Positions 30,663 through 39,715 of a stretch of DNA of 64,000 bases are shown here, piece after piece. The position numbers were made by a program, and so were the translations under genes. The notes beneath the pieces are model-generated. The model did no database searches. It was not told where the DNA came from and saw only the letters and a list, made by a program, of their open reading frames with translations. Origin of the DNA: Brucella pseudintermedia (GTDB lineage Bacteria; Pseudomonadota; Alphaproteobacteria; Rhizobiales; Rhizobiaceae); the NCBI RefSeq assembly GCF_008932435.1, contig NZ_WBWE01000007.1:167485-231484 (forward strand). Reading direction: 5' to 3'. Each line of letters begins with the position of its first letter. Position 1 is the first letter of the stretch.

Positions 30663-31325
30663 ATGATTCGGATGCCTGCAGCGTTTAATCGCAGACACGT
30701 TATTTCTCTTGCCGGGGCGGCGGCTGCCGGTCTGGCTTTTGCCGGTGGCGCGAATGCGCAGCAGCGTAGTCCGGAAGGCACAGTCGATGCAGCCAAGATT
30801 GCCGAACCCGGCAAGCTCAAGGACATGGTCTACGGCAAGGCGGACGCACCGGTCACCATCGTTGAATATGCATCGCTGACCTGCCCGCATTGCGCCGATT
30901 TCACCATCAACACCTTCCCGAAAATCAAGGAAAAATATATCGATACGGGCAAGGCACGGCTCATCTTCCGTGAGTTCCCGTTCGATCCGCGCGCGACTGC
31001 CGCTTTCATGCTGGCGCGCTGCGCACCGGAAGACCGGTACTTCCCGATGGTCGACGTTTTCTTCAAGCAGCAGCAGCAATGGGCGACTGCCGAAGACGGC
31101 GAAGCCGCTCTCCTGCAAATTGCAAAACTTGCCGGTTTTACACAGGAGTCGTTCAAGGCTTGCTTGACGAACCAGCAACTTCTCGATGATGTGAGAGCCA
31201 CGATGGAGCGTGGATCGAAGGATTTCGGTGTGAATGCAACGCCGACTTTCTTCATTAACGGACAAAAATACGCTGGAGCGCTTTCGGTTGACGAAATGTC
31301 GGCAATCATCGACAAGCTTCTCTGA
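30663..31325 (+). CDS. DsbA-family thiol:disulfide oxidoreductase
   Basis: 220 residues. The N-terminal signal carries a twin-arginine-like FNRRHVISLAGAAAAG followed by a hydrophobic stretch and ANAQ cleavage, so export may be Tat-dependent. Thioredoxin-fold active site CPHC (SLTCPHCADF), then the DsbA helical insert and the cis-Pro segment NATPTFFINGQ. It probably introduces disulfides in the periplasm, or keeps them reduced, and might relate to the CSS-EAL sensor and the cytochromes here. The start could be 30663 or 30672; AGGA at 30655 favours either weakly. Confidence 0.92.
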   Translation: MIRMPAAFNRRHVISLAGAAAAGLAFAGGANAQQRSPEGTVDAAKIAEPGKLKDMVYGKADAPVTIVEYASLTCPHCADFTINTFPKIKEKYIDTGKARLIFREFPFDPRATAAFMLARCAPEDRYFPMVDVFFKQQQQWATAEDGEAALLQIAKLAGFTQESFKACLTNQQLLDDVRATMERGSKDFGVNATPTFFINGQKYAGALSVDEMSAIIDKLL

Positions 31326-31342
31326 TCCGTTTTTCAGATCGA

Positions 31343-31372
31343 AAAGCGGGCGCTCCCTTGCGCCCGCTTTTT
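31343..31372 (+). terminator. Intrinsic terminator after dsbA
   Basis: 10-bp stem AAAGCGGGCG / CGCCCGCTTT with an eight-base loop, followed by TT. Confidence 0.85.
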
Positions 31373-31406
31373 GCGTTTCTGGGACGATAGCCGGAGGCGT
31401 TTGCTG

Positions 31407-34400
31407 ATGCGCTTCTCCAAGCTGCGTCTTGTCGGCTTCAAATCCTTCGTCGAGCCCATGGAGTTTGTCATCGAAGGCGGGCTGACCGGCGTCGTCGGTC
31501 CGAACGGTTGCGGCAAATCCAATCTGGTCGAAGCGCTGCGCTGGGTGATGGGTGAAAACTCATACAAGAACATGCGCGCTTCCGGCATGGACGATGTGAT
31601 CTTCTCAGGCTCCGCCACGCGGCCCGCGCGCAATACGGCGGAGGTCACGCTCTTCCTCGACAATTCGGACCGCAGCGCGCCGGCAAGCTATAATGATGCG
31701 GATGAGTTGCAGGTTTCCCGCCGCATCGAACGCGAATCCGGCTCGGTTTACCGCATCAACGGAAAGGAAGCGCGCGCCAAGGATGTGCAGCTTCTCTTCG
31801 CGGATCAGTCGACAGGTGCTCGTTCGCCGTCGATGGTCGGGCAGGGCCGTATCGGTGAGCTGATTCAGGCAAAGCCGCAGGCCCGTCGCGCGCTTCTCGA
31901 AGAAGCCGCTGGCATCTCAGGACTGCATACGCGCCGCCACGAGGCCGAACTGCGCCTTCGGGCCGCCGAAACCAATCTGGAGCGTCTGGATGACGTGGTG
32001 GGTGAACTGGGTAGCCAGATCGAAAGCCTAAAGCGTCAGGCCCGTCAGGCAAATCGCTTCAAGGCCCTTTCCGCAGATATCCGCCGGGCGGAAGCCGCAC
32101 TCCTGCATCTGCGCTGGTCGCAGGCAAAGATGCAGGAAGGCGAGGCGCAAAGCGCACTGGCGCAGGCGACTTCCGCCGTTGGCGACATGGCGCAGGCGCA
32201 GATGAACGCTGCAAAGGCACAGGCAGTCGGTGCGCACAAGCTGCCCGAACTGCGTGAAGCCGAGGCCAGGGCCGCGGCTGCGTTGCAGCGCCTCTCCATT
32301 GCTCGCACCCAACTGGATGAGGAAGGCGAGCGTCTTCGTGCTCGCCGGGCAGAGTTGATAAAGCGCCTCGAGCAGCTTTCCGCCGATATAGCGCGCGAAG
32401 AAGAAATGATGCGCGAGAACGCCGATATTCTGGCGCGACTCGACGAGGAGGAGCAGGAACTGATCGCTTCTGCCGAGGAATCCGGCGAACGCGATCAGGA
32501 ATTGCATGCGTTGTTCCAGGAGGCGGAAATTCGCTTGCAGGACAGCGAGAATGCATTGTCCCGCGTGACGGCTGAGCGTGCCGAAGCGGCTGCGGAACGT
32601 GTGCAGATCGAGCGGGCCCTGAAGGAAACCCGTGACCGTCGCGACCGTTTGGCCGCTCAGATGGAAGCGATCGAGCGCGACATTGCTTCGGTTGCGGAGC
32701 AGATCGGCGGCTTGTTCGATCCGGCGGAAAAGCGCATCGTGGTCGACCGTTGCGCGGAAGCGCTAGCCACGGCGGAAGAAATGGTCGCCAGCGCGGAAGA
32801 GCTTGTCGCCAACGCACGTGAGGCGGAAGCCGCCAGCCGCCAGCCTTTGAGCGAAGCCCGCACTGAACTGAACCGTATCGAAACGGAAGCGCAGACGCTG
32901 GCCCGCATTCTGAATGCCGGTGAAACGGGGCAGTTCCCGCCAGTGGTGGAAGAACTGCGGGTTGAGAAGGGTTATGAAGTCGCACTCGGTGCAGCACTTG
33001 GCGAAGATCTCGATGCGGCCAGCGATGAACACGCGCCGGTCTATTGGGCTTACAATCCTGCCGCCAATGCCGATCCTGCTTTGCCGGAGGGCGTGACGCC
33101 GCTTGACCGGCTGGTGGAAGGGCCGCAGCAGTTGCGCCGCAGGCTGGCACAGGTTGGCGTTGTTTCGGATAGCGACGGCAAGCGCCTGCAAGCCTTGTTG
33201 CAACCGGGCCAGCGGCTGGTGAGCAAGGCGGGCGCGCTCTGGCGTTGGGACGGTTATACGGCGAGCGCTGATGCGCCAACGCCGGCGGCCCAGCGGCTGG
33301 CGCAAAAAAACCGGCTGGCGGAACTCGAACAGGAAGCGGTTGCAGCCCGCAAGCGCGCCGAGCAGGCCGAACAGGACGTGCAGCGTACCGAGGCTGGCGT
33401 TCGCGAGGCCATTGAGCAGGAGCGTGTTGCCCGCGATCAATGGCGCGCAAACCAGCGCAAACTCGATGAAGCGCGCGAAGCCCTGGCTGCCGCCGAACGC
33501 GCCGCAGGTCAGCTCGCGACACGCCGTGCGGGTCTGGAAGACAGCAAGGCGCATCTCACTGAAAATCTCGAAGAAGCGCAAATGCGCGTCGCGGAAGCCG
33601 AAGATCGGCTTGGCGAAATGCCGGATATCGATGCGATTGGCGAACGGCTCGCTGCATTGAGCAGCGAGGTCATGGCGGATCGCGCGGCGCTGGCTGAGGC
33701 GCGTGCTGCCTATGAAGGGCTGCGGCGCGAGGCCGATGCCCGCAAGCGGCGGCTGGAAATGATTGCGCTGGAGCGCCGCAACTGGAAATCCCGCGCGGAA
33801 AATGCCGGCCGCCATATAGAAGCATTGAATGATCGTCGGGCGGAAACGGCGGATGAAGCCGAGGCGCTTGCGGAAGCGCCTGACGAGATCGAGAGCCGTC
33901 GCCGGGCGCTTTTGAACGAGCTTTCGCAGGCTGATGCCCTTCGCAAGCAGGCGGGCGATATTCTGGCCGAGGCAGAGGCCGCGCAGGCGGAACTCGACAA
34001 GACGGCCACTCTTGCCATCCAGCAGCTGGCGGCGAGCCGCGAACAGCGTGCGCGTGCCGAAGAACGGCTTGCGGCGGCGGAAGAGCGGCGCAAGGATGCC
34101 GAAGCCCGCATCGCGGAAGCCTTGAACTGTCCTCCGCATGAGGCTATTCGCCAAGCAGGCTTGAAGCCGGACGAAGCCTTGCCCGATCCCGATCAGCTGG
34201 AACGTCAACTCGAGCGGTTGAAGATCGAGCGCGAGCGGCTTGGCGCGGTCAATCTGCGCGCCGATGAAGAGCAGCAGGAATTGTCCGGACGTCTCGATAC
34301 CATCGTCTCCGAGCGGGAAGACGTCATTGAGGCGATCAAGAAACTGCGCCAGGCAATCCAGAGCCTCAATCGTGAGGGACGTGAGCGCCTGCTGGCTGCA

Positions 34401-34865
34401 TTTGACGTTGTTAATGTGCAGTTCCAACGCCTGTTCACGCATCTCTTCGGCGGTGGCACGGCTGAACTGCAACTGATCGAAAGCGACGATCCGCTGGAAG
34501 CGGGTCTTGAAATTCTCGCCCGCCCGCCCGGCAAGAAGCCGCAAACCATGACGCTGCTTTCCGGCGGTGAACAGGCACTGACGGCCATGGCGCTCATCTT
34601 CGCGGTGTTCCTAACCAATCCGGCACCGATCTGCGTGCTCGACGAAGTGGACGCACCGCTTGATGACCACAATGTCGAACGTTACTGCAATCTGATGGAT
34701 GAAATGGCGGCTTCGACCGAAACGCGCTTCGTTGTCATCACCCATAACCCGATCACCATGGCGCGCATGAACCGCCTGTTCGGTGTCACCATGGGCGAGC
34801 AGGGCGTGAGCCAGCTCGTTTCGGTGGATTTGCAGACAGCGGAACGCCTGCGCGAAGCAGGCTGA
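31407..34865 (+). CDS. smc: Chromosome segregation ATPase SMC
   Basis: 1152 residues, full length. Walker A is GPNGCGKSNL at about residue 33. Long coiled coils (about 165-490 and 640-980) flank a hinge (about 510-625). The C-terminal head has LLSGGEQALTAMAL and Walker B ICVLDEVDAPLDD. It organises and segregates the chromosome with ScpA/ScpB. The frame opens at 31371, but the ATG at 31407 is preceded by CCGGAGGCG and gives the conserved MRFSKLRLVGFKSF start. Confidence 0.97.
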   Translation: MRFSKLRLVGFKSFVEPMEFVIEGGLTGVVGPNGCGKSNLVEALRWVMGENSYKNMRASGMDDVIFSGSATRPARNTAEVTLFLDNSDRSAPASYNDADELQVSRRIERESGSVYRINGKEARAKDVQLLFADQSTGARSPSMVGQGRIGELIQAKPQARRALLEEAAGISGLHTRRHEAELRLRAAETNLERLDDVVGELGSQIESLKRQARQANRFKALSADIRRAEAALLHLRWSQAKMQEGEAQSALAQATSAVGDMAQAQMNAAKAQAVGAHKLPELREAEARAAAALQRLSIARTQLDEEGERLRARRAELIKRLEQLSADIAREEEMMRENADILARLDEEEQELIASAEESGERDQELHALFQEAEIRLQDSENALSRVTAERAEAAAERVQIERALKETRDRRDRLAAQMEAIERDIASVAEQIGGLFDPAEKRIVVDRCAEALATAEEMVASAEELVANAREAEAASRQPLSEARTELNRIETEAQTLARILNAGETGQFPPVVEELRVEKGYEVALGAALGEDLDAASDEHAPVYWAYNPAANADPALPEGVTPLDRLVEGPQQLRRRLAQVGVVSDSDGKRLQALLQPGQRLVSKAGALWRWDGYTASADAPTPAAQRLAQKNRLAELEQEAVAARKRAEQAEQDVQRTEAGVREAIEQERVARDQWRANQRKLDEAREALAAAERAAGQLATRRAGLEDSKAHLTENLEEAQMRVAEAEDRLGEMPDIDAIGERLAALSSEVMADRAALAEARAAYEGLRREADARKRRLEMIALERRNWKSRAENAGRHIEALNDRRAETADEAEALAEAPDEIESRRRALLNELSQADALRKQAGDILAEAEAAQAELDKTATLAIQQLAASREQRARAEERLAAAEERRKDAEARIAEALNCPPHEAIRQAGLKPDEALPDPDQLERQLERLKIERERLGAVNLRADEEQQELSGRLDTIVSEREDVIEAIKKLRQAIQSLNREGRERLLAAFDVVNVQFQRLFTHLFGGGTAELQLIESDDPLEAGLEILARPPGKKPQTMTLLSGGEQALTAMALIFAVFLTNPAPICVLDEVDAPLDDHNVERYCNLMDEMAASTETRFVVITHNPITMARMNRLFGVTMGEQGVSQLVSVDLQTAERLREAG

Positions 34866-34889
34866 TACATAATCTGTATGGAGGGTCGC

Positions 34890-35807
34890 ATGAGCGGCGA
34901 TCACGATCATGGAGACGCCAGGGACACGCCGCTTCCCAGGCTTTGGATCGCCTTCGCCCTGACCAGCCTTTACATGATCGCCGAGATCGTCGGCAGTTTC
35001 ATCACCGGCAGCCTCGCGCTTTTATCCGATGCCATGCATATGGCGACTGACAGCTTTGCGCTTCTTCTTGCCTTGATCGCAATTTATCTGGGCCGACGGC
35101 CAGCTGATATTCTTCGTACCTATGGCTACGCCCGCTTTGAAATTCTTGCGGCATCAGTCAATGCGCTGCTGCTGTTGGGTGTGGCTTTCTTTATTCTTTA
35201 TGAAGCCTATGCGCGTCTCTGGCGTCCCGCAGAAGTACAGTCCGTCGGTATGATGGTCGTTGCCATGGTCGGCCTTGTCGTCAACCTGATTTCGATGCGT
35301 GTCTTGACGGGACATAAGGATGAAAGCCTGAACGTCAAAGGTGCTTATCTTGAAGTCTGGGCGGATATGCTGGGTTCAGCCGGCGTGATTGTCGGGGCCG
35401 TGATCATTTATCTGACTGGATTGGAGTTGGTGGATTCACTGATCGCGATCGGCATCGGCTTCATGGTATTTCCACGCACATGGGTTTTGCTCAAGGAATG
35501 CATCAATATTCTGCTGGAAGGGGTTCCGGCCGGACTGGACCTAGATGATCTGCAGAAAGCCGTTCTAGCTGTGCCCGGCGTGGCGGCGCTCCATGACCTG
35601 CATATCTGGTCGCTGACCAAGAACCAGAAATCCCTGACCGCGCATATCGTATTGACGCGCGGCGCAGACGGCGAAACCGTGCGTCGCGCAGTGGAACATC
35701 TCTTGCAGGAACAATACGATCTTCATCACACCACTCTGCAGACAGAAGCGGTGGACCGCGTGGCCGTCGAACAGGTGCACAAAGTTATGACTATTAAGAG
35801 ACTGTAG
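34890..35807 (+). CDS. Cation diffusion facilitator (CDF) metal exporter
   Basis: 305 residues with six membrane segments and a cytosolic C-terminal domain. Metal-site motifs HMATDSFALLLA and the second HxxxD-like site region near EVWADMLGSAGV are present; the N-terminus has a short His-rich HDHGD. The likely substrate is Zn2+ (ZitB/CzcD-like), exchanged for protons. The start is 34890 because GGAGGG lies six bases before it; an upstream ATG at 34878 overlaps that site. It is the last gene before the foreign insert. Confidence 0.92.
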   Translation: MSGDHDHGDARDTPLPRLWIAFALTSLYMIAEIVGSFITGSLALLSDAMHMATDSFALLLALIAIYLGRRPADILRTYGYARFEILAASVNALLLLGVAFFILYEAYARLWRPAEVQSVGMMVVAMVGLVVNLISMRVLTGHKDESLNVKGAYLEVWADMLGSAGVIVGAVIIYLTGLELVDSLIAIGIGFMVFPRTWVLLKECINILLEGVPAGLDLDDLQKAVLAVPGVAALHDLHIWSLTKNQKSLTAHIVLTRGADGETVRRAVEHLLQEQYDLHHTTLQTEAVDRVAVEQVHKVMTIKRL

Positions 35808-35944
35808 TTGTTACAATTGATATAAGTAATAAGTTAGCATATGTTTGCGCGATGTATAACTATATTATATCGCTAATAATCTATAAGTATACTACTAAAG
35901 TGATTATTTTAATGCGTCAACGTAAATATTTGATGTCGGATGCG

Positions 35945-35966
35945 GTGCAAATTTGCACGTGATCAC
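35945..35966. promoter_or_regulatory. Adjacent palindromes upstream of traA
   Basis: A perfect 14-bp palindrome GTGCAAATTTGCAC (35945-35958) is followed immediately by the 8-bp palindrome GTGATCAC (35959-35966), about 75 bp before the likely traA start. The surrounding 35808-36039 is strongly AT-rich and holds no gene I can see. Candidate operator or oriT component; no Ti-type nick sequence was recognised. Confidence 0.4.
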
Positions 35967-36039
35967 AATTTGATAAGCCTGTTACAGAGATGCTTTTCGT
36001 CAGGTGACTTATCCTGGTTCAAAGCGCGAGTCAGTAACG

Positions 36040-39000
36040 TTGGCGATTGCCTATTTGCGAGTCAGCTTTATCAGTCGTGGGAAGGGGCAAAGTGCGCTGA
36101 TTGCTGCAGCCTATCGCCATCGGACAATTATGTATTTCGAGCGTGAAGGAGCAACAGTTGATTTTTCAAAGAAGGAAGGCCTCATCCATGAGGAGTTTAT
36201 GTTGCCAGCAGCTTCTCCTGAATGGGTCCGTGCAATAACTCAGGGCTCGGTTGGGCAAGCTTCGGAGAGCTTTTGGAATTTCGTCGAAGCATCAGAGAAA
36301 CAGGTGCATGCGCAATTGGCACGCGAGGCCATAATCGCCTTACCTGGCCAATTGCTGCCAAGTCAGAACATTGCACTCGTGCGAGAATTTATCGAAACGC
36401 ATGTTCTGTCTAGAGGCATGGTAGCTGACTGGGTTTATCATGACGAGCCTGGCAATCCTCATATACACCTGATGATGAGTCTTCGGCCTCTCACGAACGA
36501 AGGTTTCGGAGCCAAAACGATAGTAATTTGCGATGAAACCGGGTCTCCAAAACGACGCGTTAATGGACAGTTGGTCCGGACTCAATGGGGAGGAAATAGA
36601 ACTGATTTTTTAGAGTTCCGTAATGGATGGTTTGAGTGCCAGAATCGGCACCTTGCTCTCGCTGGTTTTGACCTGCATATCGACGGACGGTCCTACTCAG
36701 AACAAAACCTTGACATCGTGGGTATGGTCCATGTCGGCCCTGCAGCGTCAGGTATTGTTCGAAAAGCCAAAGACGCGAGCAAAACCGACCATGTCCGTCG
36801 TGCTGAGTTAAACCAACACCGCAAAGACGAAAATCTGCAGCGGATCATCAGGCGGCCAAGTATCGTCCTTGATATCGTAAGTTCCGAAAGGAGTGTTTTC
36901 GAAAGAAAAGATTTGGAGAACATTATTCGCAGATATTCGAACGATAATGCCCTTTGTTCGCATCTTTCTGCGGAGATTCTTAAAAGTCCAGAAGTGCTGA
37001 GAATCGATAGGGCGCCGTTTGAACTCAACAAAAAAAATCAGGTTCTGGAAAAATTCACCACGAAAAGATTGATCAGGATGGAAGCCCGAATGGCTATGAA
37101 TTCGGTCCGTCTTTCGAAGCTTAAAAGCCATCCAGTTCAGGCTAACCGAATGGATGAGATATGTGATCGGCACAGCTGGCTCAACAAGGAGCAAAGAACA
37201 GCAATCCGTTATCTGGTCGACGGGCAGAGCATAGCTGTTGTCGTGGGAAGGGCTGGGACAGGAAAAACTTCCATGCTGAAAGTGGCCGCTGCGATATGGA
37301 GGGACGCAGGCTATACTGTGCTTGGGGGCGCTCTGGCTGGAAAAGCAGCCGAAGGGTTGCAAAACGGTGCGCATATTCAAAGTCGCACGCTGGCATCGTG
37401 GCAACACCGTTGGGATGTCGGAAAAGACCGGATTGACTCTCGAACGGTGTTCATTGTTGACGAAGCGGGTTTGGTTGCGTCAAGACAGATGGCTGCTTTC
37501 CTGCAAGTTGTTAAAGACGCCGGTGCCAAAATTGTGCTGGTTGGCGATGCCGCGCAGCTACAGCCTATTGAAGCGGGTGCTGCGTTCAGAGCAATCGCGG
37601 ACAAAGTAGGCTATGTAGAGCTTGAGACAATTCTCCGTCAGCGAGAGGCCTGGATGCGTAAAGCATCGGCTTGCCTGGCGACCAATAAAACCAAGTTGGC
37701 GTTGGACGAATACGATGTCCACGGGAAAATCCATTCCTGCAGAAACAAAGACGAGGCACTTGCACGGCTGATTGCAAATTGGGACGAAGCGAAGTCGAAA
37801 GGTGTAAATTCGCTTATCCTTGCGCATTTGCGACGTGACGTGCAGCAGCTCAACCTGCTTGCTCGGCAGAAACTCATCGACAGAGAACTAATCGGACGGG
37901 AATTTTCATTCGAGTCCATTAACGGTCCCAGAAAAATTGGAAAAGGCGAACAGCTGATTTTCCTGCGAAACGACAGCTCATTGGGCGTTAAAAACGGAAC
38001 CGTTGGCCAGGTGGTATCTGCCGCTCGAAATGCAATTGTCGTTCGGATTTCAGAGGGCGGCAAACATCGTGAAGTCAATGTAAATAGTAAAAATTATAAT
38101 GAAATAGATTACGGATATGCAACTACAATACATAAATCGCAGGGTGTAACTGCTGATAGGGTTGATGTGCTCGCCTCTTCCACATTGGACCGGAATTTGA
38201 CTTATGTAGCGATGACGCGCCACACAGAAGATCTAAATATATATTATAGCAAAGAGATATTCAGGAACAAGGAGAGCCTTGGAACGGTACTTTCACGTAA
38301 CAATACGAAGGAAACCACCCTCGATTATGATAACGGTCCCATCTACATGCAAGCGTTGAGGTTTGCTCAAAATCGGGGGCTAAATCTACTTAGGGCTGCG
38401 CGGACACTTTATTATGACCGTCTCTCCTGGATCGCCGACCAGGCGAAACGGTTGCAGGAAATGGGTTTACGGCTTCAAATAATTGCACGCTCCCTACCAG
38501 AGAGAGAAGTGGCCATTACTGGCGAGACTTTGGTGCCCGGTGTTTCAGAATATACGAAATCGGTTTCCCAAGTCGTGGCGGCGCAGTTGGCAGGCCACCG
38601 TGCGCTTCAGCGTGATATCGAAATGATAAACTCGAGCTTAGGGAAGATCTTTAAGGATCCCGAGAGCGTCGTTAAGAAGCTGGAAGTTTCATCGTTGTTG
38701 GCCGAGGAAGACAGCTGTCGAGCAAAGCTCAATCTGCTGAGGGAGAAACCTGGGACCTTAGGAGCCCTTTATGGCCAAGCCGGCCTTTTTGCTGGCAGGC
38801 GAGCAAGACAGGAAAGAGAAGCCGTGCTCAACGCTGCGGGATATCTTGCGACTCAGATAAGTCTGCATCTTGATTATCGGAAAAAGTTGAAAGCGTCGTT
38901 GGAGCGAGATGAAATCGAGCGGCGCCAACGGATGAGCGTGGAAATTCCATATCCGTCCGAGGCAGCCCAAAATTATCTTGTGGATGCAGGAAAATTGGGT

Positions 39001-39309
39001 GACGAACAGTATGCTCAACGTCATGAAGCTTACCGCTCTTTGGATCAAGGAGTGAAAGCGGAGCTTGAAGCTTTTGCAACGGCGATTGATCGCCGATTTG
39101 GGAATGGAGCATTCTTGGGGGCGTGTGACAGAGTTTCAATAGAACAAAAGCTCGCAAAGGTTATGGCGTATTGTACGGAAGAACAACGTCAATACGTTAA
39201 CAACGCATGGAGCCTGTTACGAGCGGCTCAAAAAATTGAATCCGATAAGCTGCGGGTTAAAATTACCGAAATGTACAGCATAAAAAAATCAATTTCGTTG
39301 TCGATTTAA
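36040..39309 (+). CDS. traA: Ti-type conjugative relaxase-helicase TraA (MOBQ)
   Basis: About 1089 residues. The N-terminal relaxase starts AIAYLRVSFISRGKGQSA; the catalytic Tyr is in AAYRHRTIMYF and the metal-binding HUH motif in GNPHIHLMMSLRP. A RecD/TraI-like helicase follows with Walker A GRAGTGKTSML (about residue 405), a VFIVDEAGLV Walker B and GDAAQLQPIEAG. The C-terminal third is helical and divergent. Such proteins nick oriT and unwind the transferred strand. Start: homology begins at a TTG (36040); the frame is open from a GTG at 36004. Base composition is lower in GC than its neighbours. No T4SS, coupling-protein or integrase gene is in the window, so the gene is solitary. Confidence 0.9.
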   Translation: MAIAYLRVSFISRGKGQSALIAAAYRHRTIMYFEREGATVDFSKKEGLIHEEFMLPAASPEWVRAITQGSVGQASESFWNFVEASEKQVHAQLAREAIIALPGQLLPSQNIALVREFIETHVLSRGMVADWVYHDEPGNPHIHLMMSLRPLTNEGFGAKTIVICDETGSPKRRVNGQLVRTQWGGNRTDFLEFRNGWFECQNRHLALAGFDLHIDGRSYSEQNLDIVGMVHVGPAASGIVRKAKDASKTDHVRRAELNQHRKDENLQRIIRRPSIVLDIVSSERSVFERKDLENIIRRYSNDNALCSHLSAEILKSPEVLRIDRAPFELNKKNQVLEKFTTKRLIRMEARMAMNSVRLSKLKSHPVQANRMDEICDRHSWLNKEQRTAIRYLVDGQSIAVVVGRAGTGKTSMLKVAAAIWRDAGYTVLGGALAGKAAEGLQNGAHIQSRTLASWQHRWDVGKDRIDSRTVFIVDEAGLVASRQMAAFLQVVKDAGAKIVLVGDAAQLQPIEAGAAFRAIADKVGYVELETILRQREAWMRKASACLATNKTKLALDEYDVHGKIHSCRNKDEALARLIANWDEAKSKGVNSLILAHLRRDVQQLNLLARQKLIDRELIGREFSFESINGPRKIGKGEQLIFLRNDSSLGVKNGTVGQVVSAARNAIVVRISEGGKHREVNVNSKNYNEIDYGYATTIHKSQGVTADRVDVLASSTLDRNLTYVAMTRHTEDLNIYYSKEIFRNKESLGTVLSRNNTKETTLDYDNGPIYMQALRFAQNRGLNLLRAARTLYYDRLSWIADQAKRLQEMGLRLQIIARSLPEREVAITGETLVPGVSEYTKSVSQVVAAQLAGHRALQRDIEMINSSLGKIFKDPESVVKKLEVSSLLAEEDSCRAKLNLLREKPGTLGALYGQAGLFAGRRARQEREAVLNAAGYLATQISLHLDYRKKLKASLERDEIERRQRMSVEIPYPSEAAQNYLVDAGKLGDEQYAQRHEAYRSLDQGVKAELEAFATAIDRRFGNGAFLGACDRVSIEQKLAKVMAYCTEEQRQYVNNAWSLLRAAQKIESDKLRVKITEMYSIKKSISLSI

Positions 39310-39377
39310 AGGAGACAAGCGTTTGCATGCACGATATAGGATCAGAAACAGCCGAACCTTTCAATAAAATCGCTTTA

Positions 39378-39545
39378 CTATTTTTCTTTTTTTATCTCTT
39401 CTTCTCTTCTCACAAGTTCGTTTTCTATTGCCTCTCGGATAAACGCCGAAATTTTATAATTGCCGACCAAGTCCGTAATGCGCTTCTTAGTTTCCAGAGA
39501 GATTCGAATTTTTGTCTCGTGCAAATTTAATGGTGGACGTCCCAT
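39378..39545 (-). CDS. Small ribbon-helix-helix (Arc/CopG-like) DNA-binding protein
   Basis: 55 residues, read from ATG at 39545 to TAG at 39378-39380. It starts MGRPPLNLHETKIRISLETK and ends VRREEEIKKEK. The short basic beta strand (ETKIRISLE), helix A (TKKRITDLVG) and helix B (SAFIREAIENELVRREE) match the RHH fold used by small repressors and relaxosome accessory proteins. It lies tail-to-tail with traA. The paired repeats at 39593-39638 sit just upstream of its ATG, suggesting autorepression. The AAGGAG upstream has long spacing (15 bases). Confidence 0.65.
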   Translation of the reverse strand: MGRPPLNLHETKIRISLETKKRITDLVGNYKISAFIREAIENELVRREEEIKKEK

Positions 39546-39592
39546 GATGGCGGAAGTTCACTCCTTGTTAGATTTCTCAAATCGGTCAGTTA

Positions 39593-39638
39593 AATAAACA
39601 TCCCCGTTTATTGACATCCTAAACATCCCCGTTTATTG
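39593..39638. promoter_or_regulatory. Paired 19-bp direct repeats with inner dyads (operator-like)
   Basis: TAAACATCCCCGTTTATTG occurs exactly twice, at 39595-39613 and 39620-39638, a period of 25 bp. The first is part of a perfect dyad AATAAAC-ATCCCC-GTTTATT (39593-39612). TTGACATC follows each copy closely. The position between the RHH gene and the divergent unknown gene suggests an operator or promoter region for both. Confidence 0.6.
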
Positions 39639-39715
39639 TGCGTTGACATCGGCTGAATGACGTTTTGCCCACGCCACTCAGCCTGACCATAACCCAAGTG
39701 TATAGGACTCGGATC

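Noticed and set aside
35808..36039. Ti-plasmid-type nick site in front of traA
   Set aside because: No sequence resembling the known nic core was found by eye; only palindromes are reported.
39327..39530. 67-residue + frame rich in Phe after traA
   Set aside because: It is the antisense of the RHH gene, whose translation is far more protein-like and fits a known fold.
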